From Acutalibacter sp. (GTDB taxonomy: Bacteria > Bacillota > Clostridia > Oscillospirales > Acutalibacteraceae): 64,000 nt of DNA. Shown here piece by piece: positions 27,621 through 36,107 of the stretch. The translations under genes and the position numbers were made by a program. Within the stretch, counting starts at the first letter, position 1. Every line of letters begins with the position of its first letter. The notes beneath the pieces were generated by a model. It worked only from the letters and a program-made list of their open reading frames with translations, was not told the DNA's origin and did no database searches. Where the stretch lies: NCBI GenBank assembly GCA_022511515.1, contig JAFLRP010000129.1, forward strand, positions 1 to 64,000, given 5' to 3'.

Positions 27621-27748
27621 GCTTTCGCTTCAGCGAAAGCCTCCTTTCCATTGGGAATTGCGGATGGTTTTGCGAAGCAAAATTGCTGCCTTCATATACG
27701 GCAGCAAAAGCCGCAAAACCGGAAGGTTGAAAACTTGTTTTCAACCTT
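27621..27748 (-). repeat. Copy A of structured dispersed repeat, 5'UTR of ispDF
   Basis: Palindromes GCTTTCGCTTCAGCGAAAGC and AAGGTTGAAAACTTGTTTTCAACCTT flank a core homologous to 60777-60928. Confidence 0.85.
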
Positions 27749-27844
27749 TGTCACCTCTGTTTTCCGTATGGGTCTTCATCTCCCTGTCCCGGAATAAAAG
27801 CAAAACAACAGGACAGTCTATCAGAGAAAGGAGAAGCTTTCTTT

Positions 27845-28531
27845 ATGGAATACTTGCAAATATTGGGGACTACCATGCTGTCTCTGGTCGTCCTGTTCAT
27901 TCTTACAAAGCTTATGGGAAACAAGCAGATTTCCCAGCTCACCATGTTTGACTATATCACCGGCATCACCATCGGCTCTATTGCGGCAGAACTGGCCACC
28001 GAGCTGGAGGAGCCTGACCGGCCTTTATTGGCCATGATCATCTACGGACTCATTGCCGTGCTGATTTCCTTCTGCTCCTCCAAGTCCAATTTCCTGCGGG
28101 GCATTTTAGGCGGGAAGCCCATCATTCTCCTGCAAAACGGCGTGCTGGACAAGAAAAAGCTGAAACAGGCCAAGCTGGATATCAACGAGTTTTTGACTAT
28201 GGCGCGGCTGGCGGGATTTTTTGATCTCAGCCAAGTGCAGACCGCCGTCTTCGAGCAAAACGGCAATGTCAGCTTTTTGCCGAAAGCCCAGTATCGTCCG
28301 GCCAATCCCAACGACATGAAGCTGCCAGTCCAGGGAGAAGACCTCCTGTGGAACGTGATCGTGGACGGCAACGTGATGGAGCGGGAATTACAGCTCGGTG
28401 AGAAAGACACTCACTGGCTGCAGGAGGAACTGAAGCGGCAAAATTTCAACAATCCCAAAGAAGTATTCCTCGCTACACTGGACAAAAACGGAACTCTCAC
28501 CTGCTTTTCCAAGCCGGGGGAGAAACCTTGA
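27845..28531 (+). CDS. DUF421 (YetF-like) membrane protein
   Basis: FILTKLMGNKQISQLTMFDYITGITIGSIAAELATE; GKPIILLQNGVLDKKKLKQAKLDINEFLTMAR. Confidence 0.9.
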   Translation: MEYLQILGTTMLSLVVLFILTKLMGNKQISQLTMFDYITGITIGSIAAELATELEEPDRPLLAMIIYGLIAVLISFCSSKSNFLRGILGGKPIILLQNGVLDKKKLKQAKLDINEFLTMARLAGFFDLSQVQTAVFEQNGNVSFLPKAQYRPANPNDMKLPVQGEDLLWNVIVDGNVMERELQLGEKDTHWLQEELKRQNFNNPKEVFLATLDKNGTLTCFSKPGEKP

Positions 28532-28533
28532 TA

Positions 28534-28569
28534 AAAAGTCGGCTGTCACTCTGACAGCCGCTTTTCTTT
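28534..28569 (+). terminator. Terminator after the DUF421 gene
   Basis: aaaaagtcggctgtcactctgacagccgcttttcttt. Confidence 0.8.
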
Positions 28570-28643
28570 CCCGTGAAAATAGATTTCACAACACGAAACT
28601 CACTGACCCGACCACAGTTGACCATGCGTATCACACATGCGCA

Positions 28644-30443
28644 TCACATGGGATCTTCTGCAAAGGAAAGCTGATCCGCGTTTTCCGTCGGCTTGCTCAC
28701 CTCGGGCAGGCTGTACTTTTCCTGATAGGCGTCAAAGGCCTGTGCAAATTTCCTGTCGCCGCCGGACTTCACCTTGTTCAGATAACCGTGGGCGTCCATT
28801 ACGGAATCCTTGACTTGGAGCACCGTCACGGCGATGTTGGAACAGTGGTCGGAAACGCGTTCGTAATTCGTCAGCAGATCGGACAGGACAAAGCCCAATT
28901 CAATGGTGCATTTTCCCTCCTGCAGCCGCCGAATATGCCGGCCTTTCAGTTCCAATTTCAGGCCGTCAATGACCTGTTCGATGGGCTCTACCTGGCTGGC
29001 CAGAGCGGTATCGTCCTTTTCAAAGGCTTCCACCGTGACATCCAAAATATCCATGATAGCCCGGGTGATCACCACCAGCTCCCGTTGAGCGGCTTCTGAG
29101 AAATGCAGTTTCTTATCGTCGATCTCCTTTGCCGCCCGGAGAATGTTCACCGCGTGGTCGCCGATGCGCTCGAAATCACCGATGTCGTGGAGCAGCTCCG
29201 CCGCCCGGTTGCTGTCAAGGCGGGACAGATCCTTACTGCTGAGCTTCACTAAGAAAGTGCCCAGCTCGTCCTCGTACCGATCCATCTCGTTTTCCATCTC
29301 GGTGACGGAATCCGCGATTTTTTCATCGTAGGCGTCCAAAAGCCCGATGGCTGCCAGCATGGAATCTCTGGCCATCTTTGCCATACGCACCGTGGCGTTT
29401 CGGCACTCCACCAAAGCAAAGGCGGGGGACTGGAGCAGACGCTGATCCAGCAGCACTTCTTCGGTATTTTTGTCCCGAATGGTGATTTTCGCCAGCTTTT
29501 CCAACTGCTTGGAGAAGGGCAGCAAAATCACGGTATTGATGACGTTAAAGAGGGTGTGTACAAAAGCGATGCCCAATGCGCCGATAGGGGAATCCACAAA
29601 TTCAAAGCGGAACACGGCGTGGAGAAGATAGAAAACAGACAGGCTGATCACCGTGCCCAGCAGCTTGAAATAAAGGCTTACCACTGCCACGCGCTTGCCG
29701 TTTTTGTTGGCGCCGATACAGGAAATCAGCCCGGTGATACAAGTGCCGATATTGAGACCTGTGATGATGGGGATCGCCATGCCGTAAGTGATGCTGCCGG
29801 TCATGGACAAGGACTGCAAAATACCGATGGACGCCGCCGAGCTCTGGATGATGCCGGTGACCACCGTGCCCAGTAAAATGCCCATCAAGGGGTTGTTGAA
29901 CATCACCAGAATGTCCTGGAAAATGGGCATATCCGCCAAAGGACTGACAGAGCTGCTCATAAAGGTCATTCCCGTCATCAGAACGGAAAAGCCCAGTAAA
30001 ATCGAGCCGATATCCCGCTTTTTCCCCTCTTTGTGGGCCATGACGAGAAAAATGCCGAGCAAGGCCACCAGCGGAGAGAAGGATTCCGGCTTCAGCATGC
30101 GCAGGAAGAAGCTTTCGCTTTGAATGCCGGCAGCGCTCAAAATCCACGCAGTCAACGTCGTACCGACGCTGGAGCCCATGATGACCCCCACCGTCTGGCT
30201 CAGCTCCATGATGCCGGAGTTCACCAGACCCACCAACATCACCGTCATGGCGGAAGAGGACTGAATGGCGATGGTGATCGCCGCGCCCAACGCCATGCTC
30301 TTGAGCTTATTGGAAGTCATGGATTTTAACACATGCTCCAGCTTGCCGCCCACCATTTTTTCCAGACCGGAGGACATGACATTCATGCCGTACAGGAAAA
30401 AGGCCAGCCCTCCTAACAGTGTAAAAATGGAAAAGATATCCAT
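28644..30443 (-). CDS. Na/Pi cotransporter family protein with PhoU-like C-terminus
   Basis: LGGLAFFLYGMNVMSSGLEKMVGGKLEHVL, AITIAIQSSSAMTVMLVGLVNSGI; PhoU-like helices in C-terminal half. Confidence 0.92.
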   Translation of the reverse strand: MDIFSIFTLLGGLAFFLYGMNVMSSGLEKMVGGKLEHVLKSMTSNKLKSMALGAAITIAIQSSSAMTVMLVGLVNSGIMELSQTVGVIMGSSVGTTLTAWILSAAGIQSESFFLRMLKPESFSPLVALLGIFLVMAHKEGKKRDIGSILLGFSVLMTGMTFMSSSVSPLADMPIFQDILVMFNNPLMGILLGTVVTGIIQSSAASIGILQSLSMTGSITYGMAIPIITGLNIGTCITGLISCIGANKNGKRVAVVSLYFKLLGTVISLSVFYLLHAVFRFEFVDSPIGALGIAFVHTLFNVINTVILLPFSKQLEKLAKITIRDKNTEEVLLDQRLLQSPAFALVECRNATVRMAKMARDSMLAAIGLLDAYDEKIADSVTEMENEMDRYEDELGTFLVKLSSKDLSRLDSNRAAELLHDIGDFERIGDHAVNILRAAKEIDDKKLHFSEAAQRELVVITRAIMDILDVTVEAFEKDDTALASQVEPIEQVIDGLKLELKGRHIRRLQEGKCTIELGFVLSDLLTNYERVSDHCSNIAVTVLQVKDSVMDAHGYLNKVKSGGDRKFAQAFDAYQEKYSLPEVSKPTENADQLSFAEDPM

Positions 30444-30583
30444 TACAGCTTGTCTCCCTCAAATAGTGAATGATTCATTGCGTTCATGATCCTATTACAG
30501 ATCGTTATGCAACGACATATTACCATACAAAGAGAGCAAGTTCAATGGGTAAAATGGAAAAAACGGTGAAATTTCAGCAGGGC

Positions 30584-32065
30584 TTATTTCGGCGGATCAT
30601 TTCCCTGTCCAAGGGCGGGTGAAACCGGCAGCTCGAACCAAAAGGTGCTGCCCTCTCCCAGTTGGCTCACCACGCCGTAAGCGCCGCCGTGGAGTTCCAG
30701 AATGTGCTTGACGATGGAAAGCCCCAGCCCAGTGCCCACCTGAGCCCGCTTGTGCTCCCTATCCACCTTGTAGTACCGTTCCCAAATATCCCGAAGTTTC
30801 TCCTCCGGAATGCCCTCGCCGGTATCGGTGACAGACACCCGGACCTTGCCGTTTGCCACGGTCTGCTCCAAGGCGACGGTTTTGTCCTCTCCGGCATAGG
30901 TGATGGCGTTGTTTACGAGATTATAGACCACCTGGGAAATTTTCAGCTCGTCCGCCGTGACGAACACGTCCTCCTCCGCCAAGAAGGGGAAGCTGTACCC
31001 CGCCAGCTTGTCGTACCGATGGAGAATGGCCCGGATGCTTTCCGTCAAATTGAACCGGGTCACGTCCAACGCCATCACGCCGGCTTCCAGCCGGGACAAA
31101 TCCAAGAGATCGTTGACAAGGTTTGTCAGCCGTTCCGTTTCGTCGATGATGATCTGTACATTTTCCGGAGTATTCTCTCCGGGCAGGTCGCGCATGACCT
31201 CGCCGTAGCCCCGGATCATGGTGAGAGGCGTACGCAGGTCGTGGGAAACGTTTGCCAGTAATTCCCGGCGCAGTCCCTCCACTTTGGAAAGCTCCTCAGC
31301 GGCATAATTCAGTGTCTGCGCCAGCTCGCTGACTTCCTTAGAGCCGCTTTCCGCGAACCGGATATTATAGTTGCCCCTTGCCAGCTCCTTGGCAGCTTCG
31401 TTCACCGCCGCCACCGGGCGGGAAATCCTCCGGGCGATGAACAGCGCCAAAATGCCTCCCAGCAGCACCATGATGACCGTCACGCAAACGAGCTGTACCT
31501 GCAGCGTCTCTACAGTGGCGTCCACCGGGGTGATTTCGCTTTCGATCAGCAGCATTCTATTGAAGCCGGACTGGGTGCGGACAATATCCACATAGAGAAT
31601 GACGTCGGGACGCACGCCGTCCTCATAGGCAAAGGGAGAGGAATACACGGAAAGCCGGTTGCCTCCCTCCAAATTCACCTCGTTGAACAGCACCCTCAAG
31701 TCGTTGCGGGTCATGGTCTCCAGCAGGCAATCCCGCTGGGAATGCTTCCAAGCGCTGTACTGAGTGCCCATCTCGTCCGTGACAACGATGTTGATGCTGC
31801 GCTCGTTGGACAGATTTCTCACCTGAGTGTCCAGTCCGCTGTCCTCCAGTATGCGCTCGATCAGCTCTGCCGTATTTTTAACCTCCGAGGTCTTAATTGT
31901 CCGATAGAATGCCCCTAAAAAGGCAATTTGAAATACCCACAGCAACACGGCAATGATAAGAATGAATACGCCGAAACCCAGAGCGATCTGCCATCGGATC
32001 TTCAGGGGTTTTTTGGGCGGTTTTTCCCCCGGAAGAAACTGGGGAACCTGCATATCATTCATCAT
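30584..32065 (-). CDS. HAMP sensor histidine kinase
   Basis: LLANVSHDLRTPLTMIRGYGEVMRDLP H-box, NLVNNAITYAGED N-box, VTDTGEGIP, GTGLGLSIVKHILELHGG. Confidence 0.93.
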   Translation of the reverse strand: MMNDMQVPQFLPGEKPPKKPLKIRWQIALGFGVFILIIAVLLWVFQIAFLGAFYRTIKTSEVKNTAELIERILEDSGLDTQVRNLSNERSINIVVTDEMGTQYSAWKHSQRDCLLETMTRNDLRVLFNEVNLEGGNRLSVYSSPFAYEDGVRPDVILYVDIVRTQSGFNRMLLIESEITPVDATVETLQVQLVCVTVIMVLLGGILALFIARRISRPVAAVNEAAKELARGNYNIRFAESGSKEVSELAQTLNYAAEELSKVEGLRRELLANVSHDLRTPLTMIRGYGEVMRDLPGENTPENVQIIIDETERLTNLVNDLLDLSRLEAGVMALDVTRFNLTESIRAILHRYDKLAGYSFPFLAEEDVFVTADELKISQVVYNLVNNAITYAGEDKTVALEQTVANGKVRVSVTDTGEGIPEEKLRDIWERYYKVDREHKRAQVGTGLGLSIVKHILELHGGAYGVVSQLGEGSTFWFELPVSPALGQGNDPPK

Positions 32066-32745
32066 AGCACCTCAAAACGGTAGCCCACGCCCCGGAGGGT
32101 CACGATAAACTTGCTGTAAGGACCGAGGGATTTGCGCAGCAGCTTGATGTGGGTGTCCAGTGTTCTGTCGTCCCCGTAAAAATCGTAGCCCCACACGTTG
32201 GTGATCAGCATTTCTCTGGTCAACGCCAGATTTTTGTTGTGGACCAGATAGGCCAGCAGATCGTATTCCTTGGGGGAAAGCTCTGTGCGTTCTCCGTCCA
32301 CCGTGACAATGCGGGCATCAAAATCGATGACTAAACCCTCAAAGGCGATCACATTCCGCCGGGGAGCGTCGGTCTGGGGCCGGACCCGGTTCATGATGGC
32401 ATTCACCCGCATCATCAGCTCCTTGGGAGAAAAGGGCTTGACCACATAGTCGTCCACGCCCAGCTCAAAGCCGTGAATTTTGTCGTACTCCTCTCCCCGG
32501 GCGGAAAGCATCAGCACCGGAGCGGAGCATACCCGGCGAATTTCCGCCACGGCGGAAAAACCGTCTAATTCCGGCATCATCACGTCCATGATGATGATGT
32601 CGAACTTCTCCGGTTCTCTCCGGCAAAGCTCCACCGCCTGCATGCCGTTTTCCGCTTCTGTGACCTGATGTCCCTCAAATTCCGCGTACTTGCGGATGAG
32701 CGTTCTGATCTTCTCTTCGTCGTCTGTCACCAAAATGCGATACAT
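32062..32745 (-). CDS. OmpR/PhoB-type response regulator
   Basis: RILVTDDEEKIRTLIRKYAEFEGH, IIMDVMMPELDG; wHTH C-terminus VWGYDFYGDDRTLDTHIKLLRKSLG; 4-nt overlap with the kinase. Confidence 0.94.
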   Translation of the reverse strand: MYRILVTDDEEKIRTLIRKYAEFEGHQVTEAENGMQAVELCRREPEKFDIIIMDVMMPELDGFSAVAEIRRVCSAPVLMLSARGEEYDKIHGFELGVDDYVVKPFSPKELMMRVNAIMNRVRPQTDAPRRNVIAFEGLVIDFDARIVTVDGERTELSPKEYDLLAYLVHNKNLALTREMLITNVWGYDFYGDDRTLDTHIKLLRKSLGPYSKFIVTLRGVGYRFEVL

Positions 32746-33033
32746 AAAACCCGTCCTTTCTCTTTCAAAGCACTCAAAAACGCCGTATGTTCTATTTCCA
32801 TTAAATACCGGCTCTGTGAAATTCCTGTGACGGTTTTCTCATGTTCCCTTGAACCTGTCCCAAAAGAACGGCAAGACCACCTGCTCAGATATATTCAGTA
32901 TATTCCGGAAGAGACTATTTTTCAAGCTCTCCCTTGCCCCCGGCCGAAGTACCATTCGCCGAGGAAAAGAAAAGAAGCGGAACATTTCACAAAAGACTTT
33001 CGCTTCCGTGCAGTAAGGTTCCAAACTGCGAAG

Positions 33034-33077
33034 AAGCGCTTCTCACTTCCAAAATGAGTGAGGAGCGCCTTTTACTT
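33034..33077 (+). terminator. Hairpin plus T-run with no upstream + strand CDS
   Basis: gcgcttctcacttccaaaatgagtgaggagcgcctttt. Confidence 0.6.
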
Positions 33078-33199
33078 TTCAGCGATACCGCCGTGAGGGT
33101 TGACATTTTCAGGAAAAGTGATAAAATGATTATTTAAGATATCTAACTTTCCTGTATGACAGAGAAAAAATTTGGAATTTCTTACAAGGGGGAAATCGT

Positions 33200-33820
33200 A
33201 TGTTGCCTGTTATTACCATTGCCCGTCAGTATGGAAGCGGAGGTCATGAGGTCGGCGAAAGGCTGGCGCAAAAGCTGGATATTCCTTTTTACGATAAGGC
33301 GCTGATCGCCATGGCGGCCAAGCAGAGCGGAATTTCCCCGGAGGTCTTTGAGCGTGCCGATGAAAAAGCCACCAGCAGCTTGCTGTACTCCATGGTCATG
33401 GGCGGCGGGTACGGCTTTGGCTCTCGTGTTCCGGGGCTGGGCGATATGCCCATCAACGACAAGCTGTTCCTCATCCAGTCTGACATTATCAAGAAAGCGG
33501 CGGAGGAAGGTCCCTGTGTGATCATCGGCCGGTGTGCCGACTATATCCTGCGGGAGCATCTCAACTGCTTCCATGTGTTCATCCATGCCGACAAGGACGC
33601 CCGTGTGAAGCGCATCGTAAGGAAGGAGCTTTGCGAGGAGAAGAAGGCCCCTGATTTCGTGACAAAAAAGGATAAGCAGCGGGCCAACTACTACAATTTC
33701 TATTCCAACAACCGCTGGGACGACCTGAACAATTACGATCTCACGGTGAACATGTCTCGATTCTCCATCGAGCAGGCGGTGAACCTGATCGCCGAAGCCG
33801 CCGGCAAGCTGGATAAATAA
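33200..33820 (+). CDS. Cytidylate kinase-like family protein
   Basis: MLPVITIARQYGSGGHEVGERLAQKLDIPFYDKALI...VIIGRCADYILRE. Confidence 0.9.
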   Translation: MLPVITIARQYGSGGHEVGERLAQKLDIPFYDKALIAMAAKQSGISPEVFERADEKATSSLLYSMVMGGGYGFGSRVPGLGDMPINDKLFLIQSDIIKKAAEEGPCVIIGRCADYILREHLNCFHVFIHADKDARVKRIVRKELCEEKKAPDFVTKKDKQRANYYNFYSNNRWDDLNNYDLTVNMSRFSIEQAVNLIAEAAGKLDK

Positions 33821-33834
33821 CATGCTTTCGACTG

Positions 33835-33873
33835 GAAACGGCCGGAGAGGAAATCCTCTCCGGCCGTTTTGCA
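33835..33873. terminator. Bidirectional terminator
   Basis: aaacggccggagaggaaatcctctccggccgtttt between convergent genes. Confidence 0.9.
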
Positions 33874-33886
33874 TACAGAATACCAT

Positions 33887-34396
33887 CTATTTCGTTTGAT
33901 AATACCGGTAATACTTAAAATCGTACCGCTCATTTGTGACATGGACTAACAGGGATCGCGTATCGATCAGTTGATAGCCGCACCGCTCCAACACATGCTG
34001 AGATTTGACATTCTCCACACCGACTGTGCCGATCAAATAGGGAATCGGATACTGTTCCAGCGCCCATTCGGTCACTTTTTTCGCCGCTTCCGTGGCATAT
34101 CCGTGCCCCTGATATTCCGGCAAAAGCTGGTAAAAGATTTCCGGCTCATGCAGGTCGTCATGTTGTCCCGCACCTACCGTCCCCAGAAATGTTCCCGTCT
34201 GCTTATCAAAAATACCGAAAGAGACCAATCCGTTTACAATGTCCCTCTCGGAATATTGGGAAATCAACCAATCCAAAAATCCTTTTCCGCTTCCGAAACA
34301 AGTTTTTTGCACATCGTTCAGCGACCGTTCGAATTCCGGGTAATCGCCTTCGCACAGGTCCCGAATCACAAGCCGTTCCGTTATCAGTTTCATCAC
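33887..34396 (-). CDS. GNAT family N-acetyltransferase
   Basis: TERLVIRDLCEGDYPEFERSL...QLLPEYQGHGYATEAAKKVTEWAL. Confidence 0.88.
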   Translation of the reverse strand: MMKLITERLVIRDLCEGDYPEFERSLNDVQKTCFGSGKGFLDWLISQYSERDIVNGLVSFGIFDKQTGTFLGTVGAGQHDDLHEPEIFYQLLPEYQGHGYATEAAKKVTEWALEQYPIPYLIGTVGVENVKSQHVLERCGYQLIDTRSLLVHVTNERYDFKYYRYYQTK

Positions 34397-35028
34397 ACCA
34401 CCTCATCCCGTTCTGTCTGCTGCTGCAGACGCTCCCGCAGCTCCGTAAGCTCCTCCTCGGAATACAGGGCGTTCAGCGCCTGCAGGAGGCCGACCGCGGA
34501 AAGATACGCGGGCAATCCCAATTCCCTTTGCAGCGCTTTTCTCCGCCGGGCGCTGTCCTCTCGGCCGGAAAGACCCATCTCAAACAAGTCGGCTTTCGTC
34601 AGCCGCCCTCCTGCCGGGTGCTGCGCGTCGGGCTCCGCCCCTCCGTCCGTCAAAAGGGTCGCCCCTGCCCGGCGCAGCGCTTCCTGAAGGGTTTGCAGGT
34701 CCATGCCCTCCACGCCCAGCGTGCCTGCCTTGGAGGGCGCTGTTTTCCGTTTTTCTTTCCCCGGCATATCGGGGATGTAGGCGTGCTTCAGTTGAGAAGG
34801 AGGAATACAAGAGGAGATCTTGCCCCGGATCACAAAGCCCGCCCCGTCGCTGTCCGTCAGGACTACCAATCCTTGTTTTTCCGCCAGACGGCGCAGGTAT
34901 TTCATTTTTTCCCTGTCCCGGAAAATGCCGAACCCGTCGGTGACAACGATGATGCCGTCTATGAGGGCAGAGAGCTTGATCTTGTCGTATTTTCCCTCCA
35001 CCACCACGGCTTCCTTGATGCGGATCAC
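34393..35028 (-). CDS. Toprim-domain protein, RNase M5-like with DUF4093-like tail
   Basis: KEAVVVEGKYDKIKLSALIDGIIVVTDGFGIF...LVVLTDSDGAGFVIRGKI. Confidence 0.85.
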   Translation of the reverse strand: MIRIKEAVVVEGKYDKIKLSALIDGIIVVTDGFGIFRDREKMKYLRRLAEKQGLVVLTDSDGAGFVIRGKISSCIPPSQLKHAYIPDMPGKEKRKTAPSKAGTLGVEGMDLQTLQEALRRAGATLLTDGGAEPDAQHPAGGRLTKADLFEMGLSGREDSARRRKALQRELGLPAYLSAVGLLQALNALYSEEELTELRERLQQQTERDEVV

Positions 35029-36107
35029 GGTGTGCGTTCCCCCTTTGCCGCCAAAAGCAGCTTAGCGATGAGCCTTTCCAAAATCATTTGATCCGAAAGA
35101 CGGGAGCCTTTCAGGGCCATATCCGCTTCCAGAAGCAGGTCCAAACTCTTGCGGAGAGCCTCCGGCTTGATCTTTCTCACATTTCGCTCAGCGTTTCGCA
35201 AGGGAAACTCCCGGTAGTAGCTGCCGTAATCCTGAGCGTCTACGGCACGTTTTCCGCTTTCCAGCGCCGCCTGCACCCGATACATATCCACATAGGCGGA
35301 GGAGAGGGATCCCAAAATATTGACGGCTTTTTCCTTTTGGTAAAACAGCAGGTCCAACAGCTCATATGCCTTTTCGTAATTTCCCGCCACCAGCGCGTCG
35401 GCCATGCGGTAGGTCTGAGTCTCCATGGTTTTCGGCACAAGCTCCTCGATCATTTCCGCCGTGATCTCCGGCGGGTTTTCCCCGGAGGGCATTGCTGCCG
35501 CTTGTCCTAACGCGTAGGCACAGAGCTTTTCCATTTCGTGGAGCAGGCCGGTCACGTCCTGTCCGGCATACTCCATGATACGGAAAGTATTCCGTTTTGA
35601 GAGGACACAGCCCGCCTTTTCCGCTTCCCGCAGCAGCATCTTTTGCAGTTCTGCCTCGGTGCGCCGCTTGCAGAGCACCACGGTGCCCTTTTCCCTCACG
35701 GTTTTCTGAAATTCCTGCCACTTTTTCGCCTTTTTCTCATCGCTGTACTGCAGGGTGGGGTACCAGAAGACAAGGCTGGTGGTGTCGGGGGTCTCGTCCA
35801 AAAGCTCGTACAGCTTTTTCAGGTCACTGCTGTTCTTTCCCTCCACATCAAAATCCGCAACGGCCACGCATTTATGCTCGGCAAAAAAGGGCGCGGCCTG
35901 AGCGGCATCGAAAATACTGTCTATCTCAGCCTCGTTTGTGAAAGTATGGCTGTTGAACTCGGGGAACGGCTCGCTTTCCGCCTTTTTGAGAATTCGTCCC
36001 GCCGCCCGCTTCACCAGATACTTTTCCTCTCCGGCAATCAGATAGAGCCGGGAAAAAATCCCGCCGGCAAGCTGCTGTTTCAGTTCCGTTTCTGTTATTT
36101 CAGGCAT
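35025..36107 (-). CDS. holA: DNA polymerase III subunit delta
   Basis: LYLIAGEEKYLVKRAAGRILKKAE...; HolA-like length and pattern, MALKGSRLSDQMILERLIAKLL. Confidence 0.9.
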   Translation of the reverse strand: MPEITETELKQQLAGGIFSRLYLIAGEEKYLVKRAAGRILKKAESEPFPEFNSHTFTNEAEIDSIFDAAQAAPFFAEHKCVAVADFDVEGKNSSDLKKLYELLDETPDTTSLVFWYPTLQYSDEKKAKKWQEFQKTVREKGTVVLCKRRTEAELQKMLLREAEKAGCVLSKRNTFRIMEYAGQDVTGLLHEMEKLCAYALGQAAAMPSGENPPEITAEMIEELVPKTMETQTYRMADALVAGNYEKAYELLDLLFYQKEKAVNILGSLSSAYVDMYRVQAALESGKRAVDAQDYGSYYREFPLRNAERNVRKIKPEALRKSLDLLLEADMALKGSRLSDQMILERLIAKLLLAAKGERTP

